From the NCBI GenBank assembly GCA_903905735.1, contig CAIVHU010000128.1, positions 62,001 to 126,000 of the forward strand: DNA of 64,000 nucleotides. Direction: 5' to 3'. The notes under the pieces are model-generated. The model did not search any database and had not been told where the DNA came from. It was given only the letters and a program-made list of their open reading frames with translations. Made by a program: the position numbers and the translations under genes. Positions within the stretch are counted from its first letter, which is position 1. Every line of letters begins with the position of its first letter. This document shows positions 53,556 to 62,392 of this stretch, piece by piece. Origin of the DNA: an uncultured beta proteobacterium (lineage in GTDB: Bacteria; Pseudomonadota; Gammaproteobacteria; Burkholderiales; Burkholderiaceae_C).

Positions 53556-56500
53556 TCACACCAGCTGCGCCCAGGCTTTCTCCAGCCGTTTCACACTCAC
53601 CGGTTGCGGCGTGCGCAACTCTTGTGCAAAGAAGCTCACGCGTAGTTCTTCCAGCAGCCAGCGAAATTCTTGCAGTCGGTCATCCACCACGCCTTTGCGC
53701 TCGGCCACCAGCCGCCAGTAGCGCTGCTCCAGCGGTTGCAGCTCTTTCAGGCGGGCGCTGTCGCGGGCAGGGTCGGCACGGTATTTGTCCAGCCGGGCGG
53801 TGATGGCTTTCTGGTAGCGGGCAAAGTGCTGCAGGCTGGGCCACGGGGTGACGCTAAAAAACATCTTCGGCATCAATCGTGATAGCTGCTGGGCTGCGTC
53901 CGCCGTGGCTTCCAGGGCATTTTTGGTGTCCTTGATTTTGCGGGCGGCGACTGCATATTCGCTCAAAATGACTGCGGCCAAGCGGGCGACTTCGGTGCAA
54001 ATCAGGGTTAGCCGCCCTCGCCCTTCGTCCACGCGCCGCTTGAAGGCAAATTCATCGGTAGGCAGCGGGTCGAGCAAAAAAGCCCGGTCCAGCGCCACCG
54101 AGATGATCTGCTCGCGCAACTCTTCCAGCGTGCCGCCCGTCCCTGAGCCATCCGGCGCTTTGCCGACCTGCATGTAAGCCACGGCCATTTTTTGCAGGTC
54201 GGGCACGTTTTTTTCAAGGTATTTGAGCGCGTCCTTGATCTGCAGCGCAAACAGGCGGCGCAGACCGGCGCGGTGTTTGGCGGCGGCCACCTCGGGCTCG
54301 TCAAACACCTCGATGGTGACGGCATCACCCGCGTCCAGCAGCGCCGGGTAACCGATCAGCGTCTGGCCACCCTTTTGAATCTCAAGCAGCTCGGGCAGCT
54401 CGCCAAAGGTCCAGGCGGTGTGGCGCTGGCTGGTGTTGGGCTGAACAGTGTTTGCTACTTTATTCGACGCTGCTTGCGTTTGATTGACGAGGGCTAAAGC
54501 CTGTTTTGATGGAAAACCTGCGGCAGAATGTCTGGCGGATGCACCTGCTTGACTATTGATAGCTACCCGCCATTGATCCGTGAGGGCTGGAGCCTGATTT
54601 TCCTTATAAAAACCGGTTGACGCGGTTCCCGCGCCCTGCCCCATCTTCAGAGAAGCCAGCGCCTGAAACGCACCGCGCGCCTGCGCACCCAACTCGGCTT
54701 TGAGGGCACCCAGATTGCGCCCGTGGCCCAACTGGCGGCCATGTTCGTCCACCACCCGGAAGTTCATGAAAAAGTGCGGCTGCAACATGTCGACCTTGAT
54801 GTCGGCACGCGCCACATCCACAGTCGTGGCCAGACGCACCAGTTTCAACACCGCCTCGATCAATGAGCCGTGGCCGAACAAAGCTGGCTCATTCAACTGC
54901 TCAGCCATCTTGTGCGCCGACTCGGGCAGCGGCACCAACCGCGAACGCGGGCGCTGGTGCAGGGTCTTGATCAGCGCCTGAATCTTGTCTTTCAACATGC
55001 CGGGCACCAGCCATTCACAACGCTCCTCATTGACCTGATTCAGCACAAAAATCGGCACCGTCACGGTCAGGCCGTCCTTGGGGTCACCCGGCTCATGCAG
55101 GTAAGTGGCAGCGCAGTCGACCCCGCCCAGACGCACGGTTTTGGGGAACGAATGGGTGGTGATGCCCGCCGCCTCGTGGCGCATCAACTCCTCTTTGGTC
55201 AGCAGCAACAGCGTGGGATTGATCTTGGTCGCGTCGCGGTACCAGGCCTCAAAGGTAAAGCCACTGCACACCTCTGCAGGCAACTGCTGGTCGTAAAAGG
55301 CGTAGATCAGCTCGTCGTCCACCAGCACGTCTTGCCGACGTGCCTTATGTTCCAGGTCTTCCACCTGCTTGATCAGCTTCTGGTTCGCGGCCAAGAACGG
55401 CAGCTTGGTCTCCCACTGGCCGCCCACCAGCGCCTCGCGGATGAAGATTTCACGCGCGCCAGGCAAATCGACGCGGCTGTAGTTCACGCGTCGGCCACTG
55501 TAGATCACTATGCCATACAGCGTGGCACGCTCCAGCGCGTTCACCTCGGCGACCTTTTTTTCCCAATGCGGGTCGAGCAACTGCTTCTTTAACAAATGCG
55601 CGCCGACCTGCTCCAGCCACTGCGGCTCAATCGCCGCGATGCCGCGGCCAAATAGCCGGGTGGTTTCCACCAGCTCGGCCGCCACGATCCATCGGCCCGG
55701 CTTTTTGGTCAAGTGTGCGCCAGTGTGCGGGTAAAACTTGATAGCGCGCGCCCCAAGGTATTCGACGCTCGGACCCTTGTCGCCGTCCGCTTCGAGCTTG
55801 AAACCGATGTTGCCCAGCAGCCCGGCCAGCATCGCCAGATGCAATTGTTCGTAGCTGGCGGGCGCCGTGTTGATGCGCCATTTGTGCTCGGCCACCACGG
55901 TGTGGAGCTGGCTGTAAATGTCGCGCCACTCGCGCACCCGGCGCATGCTGACGAAGTTTTGCCGCAACAGTTGCTCGTATTGGCGGTTTGACAGCTTGTG
56001 CTGCGGCGGTGCGACTGGTGCACCCTGCCCTTTTTGCAAGGCAGCCGCCACGGCGCTGGGGGCTTGCCCGCCACGCGCGGTTTCCAGCCACTTCCACAGC
56101 TTGAGGTAGCCCGAAAACTCACTCTTTTCGTCATCAAACTTGGCGTGCGCCTGATCCGCCTGCTGCTGCGCTTCCATGGGCCGGTCACGCACATCCTGCA
56201 CGCTCAGCGCCGAGGCGATCACCAGCACCTCGTCCAGCGCTTCCCTGGAGCGAGCTTCCAGAATCATGCGGCCCACGCGCGGGTCAAGCGGCAATTTGGC
56301 CAGCTCGCTGCCCATCCCGGTCAGCTCGTTGGCATCATCGACCGCACCGAGTTCGTTCAACAACTGGTAACCATCGGCAATGGCCCGACCAGAGGGTTTT
56401 TCGAGGAATGGGAAATCTTCCACCATGCCCAGGCGCAGCGACTTCATGCGCAAAATCACCCCGGCCAGCGAGCTTCGCAAGATTTCGGGGTCGGTGAACT

Positions 56501-57719
56501 TGGGCCGACCCACAAAGTCTTTCTCGTCATAGAGCCGGATGCAGATGCCATTGGCGACCCGGCCACAGCGCCCGGCGCGCTGGTTGGCCGAACTCTGGCT
56601 GATCGGCTCCACCAGCAGCTGCTCCACCTTGCTTCTGAAACTGTAGCGCTTCATGCGCGCGGTGCCTGCGTCGATGACGTATCGGATGCCTGGCACGGTG
56701 AGCGAGGTTTCGGCCACATTGGTGGCCAGAATGATGCACCGCCCGTTGTGGCTGTCAAAAATCCGGTCCTGTTCGGCCTGGCTCAGCCGCGCAAACAGCG
56801 GCAATACCTCGGCACCGCGGAACATCGGCTGGTGGCTCAGGTGGCCGCGCAGGTGGTCAGCGGCCTCGCGGATTTCGCGCTCGCCGGGCAAAAAAACCAG
56901 AATGTCGCCGCTGTTGTGCACGTCGCGCCAGAGTTCATCCACCGCGTCGGCAATCGCGTTGTTCAGATCGTAGTCACGCGCTTCTTCAAACGGGCGATAA
57001 CGCTGCTCCACCGGGAACATGCGGCCAGAGACCATGATGATGGGGGCCGGGCACAGCACCCGCCCCGCCGCATCTTTCACGACCTCGCCCGCAGCGGCTT
57101 GCGATTGCCCAGGCTGGTGTGAGGCGGGTTGGAACGACGCAAAGTGCTCGGCAAAGCGCTGGGCGTCGATCGTGGCCGAGGTCACCACCACCTTCAAGTC
57201 CGGCCGACGCGGCAGGATCTGCTTCAAATACCCTAGCAAGAAGTCGATGTTCAGACTGCGCTCGTGGGCCTCATCGATGATGATGGTGTCGTAGGCTTTG
57301 AGCAGCGGATCGGTCTGCGTTTCGGCCAGCAAAATGCCATCGGTCATCAGTTTGACTGACGCGTCGCGCCCCAGTCGGTCCTGAAAACGCACCTTGAAAC
57401 CGACCACATCACCCGGCGTGGTGTGGAGTTCTTCGGCAATGCGCTTGGCCACACTGCTGGCGGCAATGCGGCGCGGCTGGGTGTGGCCGATGAGTTTGCC
57501 GCGCGGCGCGGGGCGGCCATCGGGAAAGGTTTTCGGGTAATTGCACAGCCCACGCCCCATGGCCAACGCAATCTTGGGCAACTGGGTGGTTTTGCCCGAA
57601 CCGGTTTCACCGCAAACGATGATGACCTGATGCTCCGCCATGGCCTCCATGATTTCTTCACGGCGGGCCGAGACCGGCAGGGATTCGGGGAACTCGATTT
57701 TCAAGGGCAGAGTCGTCAA
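53556..57719 (-). CDS. hrpA: ATP-dependent RNA helicase HrpA
   Basis: 1387 residues, starting with TTG (the next ATG is 23 codons in). DEAH-box helicase: [31 protein letters not shown], and QRAGRCGR in the second RecA domain, then HA2, OB-fold and the DUF3418 C-terminal region. HrpA resolves stalled ribosomes and processes mRNA. At about residues 1026-1093 there is a segment unlike other HrpA proteins, encoded by two dispersed-element copies in tandem orientation. Confidence 0.95.
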   Translation of the reverse strand: MTTLPLKIEFPESLPVSARREEIMEAMAEHQVIIVCGETGSGKTTQLPKIALAMGRGLCNYPKTFPDGRPAPRGKLIGHTQPRRIAASSVAKRIAEELHTTPGDVVGFKVRFQDRLGRDASVKLMTDGILLAETQTDPLLKAYDTIIIDEAHERSLNIDFLLGYLKQILPRRPDLKVVVTSATIDAQRFAEHFASFQPASHQPGQSQAAAGEVVKDAAGRVLCPAPIIMVSGRMFPVEQRYRPFEEARDYDLNNAIADAVDELWRDVHNSGDILVFLPGEREIREAADHLRGHLSHQPMFRGAEVLPLFARLSQAEQDRIFDSHNGRCIILATNVAETSLTVPGIRYVIDAGTARMKRYSFRSKVEQLLVEPISQSSANQRAGRCGRVANGICIRLYDEKDFVGRPKFTDPEILRSSLAGVILRMKSLRLGMVEDFPFLEKPSGRAIADGYQLLNELGAVDDANELTGMGSELAKLPLDPRVGRMILEARSREALDEVLVIASALSVQDVRDRPMEAQQQADQAHAKFDDEKSEFSGYLKLWKWLETARGGQAPSAVAAALQKGQGAPVAPPQHKLSNRQYEQLLRQNFVSMRRVREWRDIYSQLHTVVAEHKWRINTAPASYEQLHLAMLAGLLGNIGFKLEADGDKGPSVEYLGARAIKFYPHTGAHLTKKPGRWIVAAELVETTRLFGRGIAAIEPQWLEQVGAHLLKKQLLDPHWEKKVAEVNALERATLYGIVIYSGRRVNYSRVDLPGAREIFIREALVGGQWETKLPFLAANQKLIKQVEDLEHKARRQDVLVDDELIYAFYDQQLPAEVCSGFTFEAWYRDATKINPTLLLLTKEELMRHEAAGITTHSFPKTVRLGGVDCAATYLHEPGDPKDGLTVTVPIFVLNQVNEERCEWLVPGMLKDKIQALIKTLHQRPRSRLVPLPESAHKMAEQLNEPALFGHGSLIEAVLKLVRLATTVDVARADIKVDMLQPHFFMNFRVVDEHGRQLGHGRNLGALKAELGAQARGAFQALASLKMGQGAGTASTGFYKENQAPALTDQWRVAINSQAGASARHSAAGFPSKQALALVNQTQAASNKVANTVQPNTSQRHTAWTFGELPELLEIQKGGQTLIGYPALLDAGDAVTIEVFDEPEVAAAKHRAGLRRLFALQIKDALKYLEKNVPDLQKMAVAYMQVGKAPDGSGTGGTLEELREQIISVALDRAFLLDPLPTDEFAFKRRVDEGRGRLTLICTEVARLAAVILSEYAVAARKIKDTKNALEATADAAQQLSRLMPKMFFSVTPWPSLQHFARYQKAITARLDKYRADPARDSARLKELQPLEQRYWRLVAERKGVVDDRLQEFRWLLEELRVSFFAQELRTPQPVSVKRLEKAWAQLV
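54451..54508 (+). repeat. Dispersed element copy A inside hrpA
   Basis: TTTGCTACTTTATTCGACGC, TGCTTGCGTTTGATTGACGA, GGGCTAAAGCCTGTTTTG. Encodes [19 protein letters not shown] on the coding strand. Confidence 0.78.
54556..54601 (+). repeat. Dispersed element copy B inside hrpA
   Basis: TTGATAGCTACCCGCCATTG, ATCCGTGAGGGCTGGAGCCT, GATTTT. Same orientation as copy A and 48 bp away; encodes [17 protein letters not shown], parallel to the copy A peptide. Confidence 0.75.
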
Positions 57720-57781
57720 GGCGATAACTTCGTAGAGAATTGGTAATTATCCCAGTCAACGCTGCTCAACCGCCTTTGCCC

Positions 57782-59131
57782 ATGTCCCTGCCCTTCAACT
57801 TCACCTTTGTCCCCTGGTTCCGATCGGTGGCACCCTACATCCACAAATTCCGCAACCAGACCTTCGTACTGGGTGTGTGCGGCGAAGCGATTGCGGCGGG
57901 CAAGTTGCCCAATCTGGCGCAAGACCTGGCGCTGATCCAGAGCATGGGCGTCAAGATTGTGCTGGTGCATGGCTTTCGGCCCCAGGTGAATGAGCAGCTC
58001 AAGGCCAAAAACCACGCACCCAAATACTTCAAAGGCATGCGCATCACCGACGAGGTGGCGCTGGACTGCGCACAAGAGGCCGCCGGCCAGTTGCGCTACG
58101 AAATTGAAGCGGCGTTCAGCCAGGGCCTGCCCAACACGCCGATGGCCGGGGCCACGGTGCGGGTGATTTCCGGCAACTTTTTGACCGCGCGCCCGGTCGG
58201 CATTGTGGATGGCGTGGATTTCCAGCACTCGGGCGTGGTGCGCAAGATCGACACGGCGGGCATCACCCGCTCGCTTGACATGGGTGCGCTGGTGCTGATG
58301 TCGCCATTTGGTTTTTCACCCACGGGCGAAGCCTTCAACCTGACGATGGAAGAAGTCGCCACCTCGGTCGCCACCGCATTGCAGGCCGACAAGCTGATAT
58401 TTGTCACCGAAGTACCCGGCATCGCCACCGACATCACCCAACCCGTCAGTGAAGACAACCCGATTGACACCGAACTGCCGCTGGACGCCGCCGAAAAACT
58501 GCTACGTGACCTGCCCGAAGCCAACCAGCCCAGCGACACCGCGTTTTACCTGCAGCATTGCGTGAAAGCCTGCAAAAGCGGCGTGGAACGTAGCCACATC
58601 ATTCCCTACGCGGTGGACGGATCGATTTTGCTGGAGGTGTATGTGCACGATGGCATCGGCACCATGGTGGTCGATGAAAAGCTGGAAAGCCTGCGCGAAG
58701 CCACGGTGGATGACGTGGGCGGCATCCTGCAACTGATTGAACCGTTTGAAAAAGACGGCACGCTGGTCAAGCGCAGCCGCACCGAAATCGAGCGCGATGT
58801 GGGTCTGTACACCGTGATCGAGCACGACGGCGTGATTTTTGCCTGCGCCGCGCTGTACGCCTACCCCGAGGCTCGCACCGCCGAGATGGCGGCGCTGACT
58901 GTCTCCAATGAATCGCAAGGCCAGGGCGACGGCGAGCGGGTCTTGAAACGCATTGAGCAGCGCGCCAAGCTGGCCGGGCTGGACAGCATTTTTGTGCTCA
59001 CCACGCGCACCATGCACTGGTTCATAAAACGCGGTTTCGTGCAGATGGACCCCGACTGGCTGCCCGAGGCGCGCAAACGCAAATACAACTGGGACCGCAA
59101 GAGCCAGGTGCTGGTCAAAAAAGTGTCCTGA
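57782..59131 (+). CDS. argA: Amino-acid N-acetyltransferase (N-acetylglutamate synthase)
   Basis: 449 residues from the ATG at 57782. An amino-acid-kinase-like domain (about 1-290; VLVHGFRPQVNEQL, the arginine-feedback part) is fused to a GNAT domain (ALTVSNESQGQGDGERVLKRIE; acetyl-CoA loop). Makes N-acetylglutamate, the first step of arginine synthesis; complements argD and argF in this window. In the acetyl-CoA loop the usual R-x-x-G-x-G/A is QGQGDGERV, still glycine rich. Confidence 0.93.
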   Translation: MSLPFNFTFVPWFRSVAPYIHKFRNQTFVLGVCGEAIAAGKLPNLAQDLALIQSMGVKIVLVHGFRPQVNEQLKAKNHAPKYFKGMRITDEVALDCAQEAAGQLRYEIEAAFSQGLPNTPMAGATVRVISGNFLTARPVGIVDGVDFQHSGVVRKIDTAGITRSLDMGALVLMSPFGFSPTGEAFNLTMEEVATSVATALQADKLIFVTEVPGIATDITQPVSEDNPIDTELPLDAAEKLLRDLPEANQPSDTAFYLQHCVKACKSGVERSHIIPYAVDGSILLEVYVHDGIGTMVVDEKLESLREATVDDVGGILQLIEPFEKDGTLVKRSRTEIERDVGLYTVIEHDGVIFACAALYAYPEARTAEMAALTVSNESQGQGDGERVLKRIEQRAKLAGLDSIFVLTTRTMHWFIKRGFVQMDPDWLPEARKRKYNWDRKSQVLVKKVS

Positions 59132-59231
59132 CAGGCCAGCCTTGGGCACCTGCTGTGCATGAGTCTTGCTTGGCTCACCATGTGGCTGTCAGATCGATGC
59201 CTCTCTCTTTTCAATACAACAGGAAGTTTTC

Positions 59232-59936
59232 ATGAGTTCACTCAATTTCATCGGCGGCGAAAAAGGTGGCGTCGGCAAATCCGTGGTGTCACGTCTGCTG
59301 GCGCAGTATTTCATCGACAAGGAACAGCCCTTTGTCGGCTTTGACACTGACCGCTCACACACCTCCTTCACGCGTTTTTATGCTGACTACGCCAGCCCGG
59401 TGGTGGTGGACAGCTACGAAGGCCTGGATTCGATTGCCAGCGCGTTCGAGACTGCTGACCCCACTTCCCAACCGCCGCGCGTGATTGTGGATTTGGCCGC
59501 ACAAACCGCAGCCCCGCTGGCACGCTGGATCAAGGACTCTGACGTGTTCGCCGTTTTGGCTGACATGGGCATCGCCGTCAACTTCTGGCATGTGGCCGAT
59601 GCGGGCAAAGATTCGGTCGATCTGCTGGGCCGCCTGCTAAACACCTTTGAAAACGGGCCCAACTACGTCATCGTGAAAAATCATGGGCGTGGCACCGATT
59701 TTTCGCAGTTGGACAACTCGCCTGCGCTGGAAAAAGCCCTGTCACTGGGCGCCAAAGTCATCAACCTGCCCGCGCTGCATGAAGCCAGCATGCGCAAGAT
59801 CGACCGGCAAAACGCCAGTTTCTGGGCCGCCATTCACAGCCGTCCCGATGACGACTGCCTGGGCATGCTCGAGCGCCAGCGCGTCAAAACCTGGCTGAAA
59901 AAGACTTACGAGGGCTTTGACAGTTTGCCTTTGTGA
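59232..59936 (+). CDS. ParA/MinD-like P-loop ATPase, orphan
   Basis: 234 residues from the ATG at 59232 (AGGAAG upstream). It starts SSLNFIGGEKGGVGKSVVSR with a deviant Walker A (GEKGGVGKS) and has VIVDLAAQTAAPLARW as Walker B-like strand. No ParB, plasmid or chemotaxis partner is adjacent. Proteins of this type are called mobilisation-like or CobQ/ParA family; role unknown. It is between argA and ppk2, all on the plus strand. Confidence 0.82.
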   Translation: MSSLNFIGGEKGGVGKSVVSRLLAQYFIDKEQPFVGFDTDRSHTSFTRFYADYASPVVVDSYEGLDSIASAFETADPTSQPPRVIVDLAAQTAAPLARWIKDSDVFAVLADMGIAVNFWHVADAGKDSVDLLGRLLNTFENGPNYVIVKNHGRGTDFSQLDNSPALEKALSLGAKVINLPALHEASMRKIDRQNASFWAAIHSRPDDDCLGMLERQRVKTWLKKTYEGFDSLPL

Positions 59937-60050
59937 GTGATTTTTTGATTTTGGTGGGTGACTGGCTGGAGGTGTCATTGACACCCGCATGATTTTGCGG
60001 CAAGGTTCGTTGCGCGTTGAATTCTTCCCAACCCAGAGCGAAAACACCCC

Positions 60051-61244
60051 ATGGCAGAACCCGAAAAAATCCAGCTCCCTTCAGACAAACCTGTAGCCGC
60101 CACAGCGCTGATACCTGCCAAACCTGCCGGTTCGCGCACCCCGAAAAAGCGTGCGGTACCTGAGGTGCGCCGCACGTCATTGGGCGACACCACGGGTGCC
60201 AAAACCACTGCCGGTGTCAGTCGGCGCGCCGTGCGTGCCAGCGTGGATGCCGCGCGGGGCAGCCAGCAAAACGCGCTGCAAGACATCCTGACCAACGCCA
60301 CCGACAAGGCTGACGCCCTGCGCACCCTGCTGGCAGGCAGTTCGCAGGACGACATTGATGCCGTGCGCCAGATGCTGCTGGGCAACCAGATCAACCCGAA
60401 TGGCCCGGCCACCAAGCCGGACGACGAACTGGCCAGCGATTGGCGCAGCGGCGGTTACCCCTATAAAAACCTGATGTCGCGCAAGCGCTATGAGGCCGAA
60501 AAGTACAAGCTGCAGGTGGAGTTGCTCAAGCTGCAAAGCTGGGCCAAAGAATCTGGCCAGCGCGTCGTGATCCTGTTTGAAGGGCGCGATGCAGCGGGCA
60601 AAGGTGGCACCATCCGCCGCTTCATGGAGCACTTGAACCCCCGCGGCGCACGCGTGGTGGCGCTGGAAAAACCCTCGGATGCCGAGCGCGGGCAATGGTA
60701 CTTTCAGCGTTATGTGCAGCATTTGCCCACGGCTGGCGAGATCGTGCTGTTCGACCGCTCCTGGTACAACCGCGCCGGTGTCGAGCGCGTCATGGGCTTT
60801 TGCTCAGAACCCGAATACCAGCAGTTTATCCACCAGGCACCGCTGTTTGAGCGGCAGCTGGTGCAAAGCGGTGTACACCTGATCAAGTTCTGGTTTTCGG
60901 TGAGCCGCAAGGAACAGCTCCGCCGCTTCAAGGAACGCGAGTTGCATCCGCTCAAGCAGTGGAAACTCAGCCCGATCGACTTGGCATCGCTGGACAAGTG
61001 GGACGACTACACCAAGGCCAAGGAAGCGATGTTTTTCGAGACCGACACGGCCGATGCACCCTGGACGGTGATCAAGTCAGACTGCAAAAAGCGCGCACGC
61101 CTGAACGCCATGCGTTACGTTCTGCACAAACTGCCCTATACCAACAAGGAGGTGTCCAACATCGGCACGCTTGACACCCTGCTGGTAGGCCGTGCGCATG
61201 TGGTGTATGAACGTGGTGAGCACCCGAGCAGCTTTGTGTTGTGA
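60051..61244 (+). CDS. ppk2: Polyphosphate kinase 2
   Basis: 397 residues. PPK2 transfers phosphate between polyphosphate and nucleotides, mostly making GTP/ATP from NDPs. An N-terminal ~120-residue Ala/Thr-rich part precedes the P-loop kinase core: FEGRDAAGKGGTIRRF (Walker A), FDRSWYNRAGVERVMGF (Walker B), and lid residues in SRKEQLRRFKERE. One PPK2 domain, so class I. With ppa and hppA it gives three phosphoanhydride enzymes in one window. Confidence 0.94.
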   Translation: MAEPEKIQLPSDKPVAATALIPAKPAGSRTPKKRAVPEVRRTSLGDTTGAKTTAGVSRRAVRASVDAARGSQQNALQDILTNATDKADALRTLLAGSSQDDIDAVRQMLLGNQINPNGPATKPDDELASDWRSGGYPYKNLMSRKRYEAEKYKLQVELLKLQSWAKESGQRVVILFEGRDAAGKGGTIRRFMEHLNPRGARVVALEKPSDAERGQWYFQRYVQHLPTAGEIVLFDRSWYNRAGVERVMGFCSEPEYQQFIHQAPLFERQLVQSGVHLIKFWFSVSRKEQLRRFKERELHPLKQWKLSPIDLASLDKWDDYTKAKEAMFFETDTADAPWTVIKSDCKKRARLNAMRYVLHKLPYTNKEVSNIGTLDTLLVGRAHVVYERGEHPSSFVL

Positions 61245-61250
61245 GGCGCT

Positions 61251-61280
61251 GCAGCCGCCGGTCAACTGCGGCTGCTTTTT
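61251..61280 (+). terminator. Intrinsic terminator of ppk2
   Basis: GCAGCCGC, nine-base loop, GCGGCTGC, then TTTTT. It begins seven bases after the ppk2 stop and overlaps the 3' end of the convergent dsbB gene. Confidence 0.8.
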
Positions 61281-61777
61281 CGCCAGAGGATCAGCACACT
61301 CAGTGCGGCAAACAGACTGAAGCAGACAAATGACCAATTGGCGATGGATCCGCCAAGAAAGGTCCAATCCACCACTGCACAGTCACCGGTTCCACGAAAG
61401 ATCATCGGTATGGCGCGACTGAGAGGGAAATTTTCGATCATCCCATAAAAGTCCCGACCGCACGTGGCCGTTTCTGGCGGATACCACTGCAGCCAGCTTT
61501 GGCGCGCGGCCACAAATGCGCCAAAGACAGAGCCCAGCAAGAGAAGGATCGAGCCAAAAATATGCATAGACTTTTTGCCGCTAGTCGCCGTCAGCAGGGC
61601 CAGTACAGCTATGACTATCAGAGCATCACGCTGCACGATACACATCGGGCAGGGCTCAATATGGTTGTGCAGTTGCAAATACACGCCAAAGCCCAGCATG
61701 GCCAGACAAACCGCACTCAGAGCCCAAAAAACGCGCCGGGTGGCGCGGTCAATCACCGAAAGCACCGCAGCAAACAT
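61262..61777 (-). CDS. dsbB: Disulfide bond formation protein B
   Basis: 171 residues, four transmembrane helices. Redox cysteines Cys43 and Cys46 (PCPMC) and the second pair Cys106 and Cys133 match E. coli DsbB. It reoxidises DsbA and passes electrons to quinones. The start overlaps by one base the stop of the upstream zinc-ribbon-like gene (TGATG), indicating co-translation. Confidence 0.95.
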   Translation of the reverse strand: MFAAVLSVIDRATRRVFWALSAVCLAMLGFGVYLQLHNHIEPCPMCIVQRDALIVIAVLALLTATSGKKSMHIFGSILLLLGSVFGAFVAARQSWLQWYPPETATCGRDFYGMIENFPLSRAIPMIFRGTGDCAVVDWTFLGGSIANWSFVCFSLFAALSVLILWRKSSRS

Positions 61778-62034
61778 CAGTCTGCTGATGGCTTCTTGTT
61801 GGCTTCTTCCAGCATCAGGTCAAGTGCCTTGCAGGAAGGAGAGCACACCGCCTGCGACTTGCCCAGAATTTTCTTGGAAATCATCTGGGAGCGGGCCCGG
61901 TGCTTGCCGCACAAGAAGCACGACATGGTGGCAGCGCCAAAGGAAGTCGCCGCCGTGAAGGGAGAACCCGACACTTTGGATTTGTAACGCAGGCCATCGG
62001 CCACGATTTTGGTTTTGGTATCTGCTTTTGCCAT
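61777..62034 (-). CDS. Small Cys-rich (zinc-ribbon-like) protein upstream of dsbB
   Basis: 85 residues from the ATG at 62034. Basic N terminus, then [12 protein letters not shown] and [11 protein letters not shown]: a C-x2-C...C-x3-C pattern suited to one zinc or Fe-S site. No membrane segment. I do not recognise a family. It is transcribed with dsbB, and divergent from yggX. Confidence 0.7.
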   Translation of the reverse strand: MAKADTKTKIVADGLRYKSKVSGSPFTAATSFGAATMSCFLCGKHRARSQMISKKILGKSQAVCSPSCKALDLMLEEANKKPSAD

Positions 62035-62119
62035 AGGGCTGGATTTTACTTCAGAGCGCAAGCGTTGCCAAAACCTTGCTAAAGTTCAGCCTTTTAGCAG
62101 CACAAACACAAGGAAAACC

Positions 62120-62392
62120 ATGGCGCGCACGGTGAAATGCATCAAATTGGGCATCGAAGCTGAAGGGCTTGACTTTGCACCCTACCCCGGTGAACTGGGC
62201 AAACGCCTCTGGGAAAACGTCAGCAAGCAGGCTTGGGCCGAGTGGCTGAAGCACCAAACCATGCTGGTCAACGAAAACCGCCTGAATCTGGCGGATGCTC
62301 GGGCACGCCAGTACCTCGCGCGGCAGATGGAAAACCACTTTTTTGGTGAAGGTGCAGACGCAGCGCAAGGTTACGTGCCACCCAAGGCGTGA
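62120..62392 (+). CDS. Fe(2+)-trafficking / oxidative damage protection protein YggX
   Basis: 90 residues from the ATG at 62120 (AAGGA upstream). [18 protein letters not shown] and the conserved single Cys7, then [19 protein letters not shown] and [16 protein letters not shown]. YggX protects Fe-S clusters from oxidants. Its stop overlaps the GTG start of mnmC. Confidence 0.95.
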   Translation: MARTVKCIKLGIEAEGLDFAPYPGELGKRLWENVSKQAWAEWLKHQTMLVNENRLNLADARARQYLARQMENHFFGEGADAAQGYVPPKA

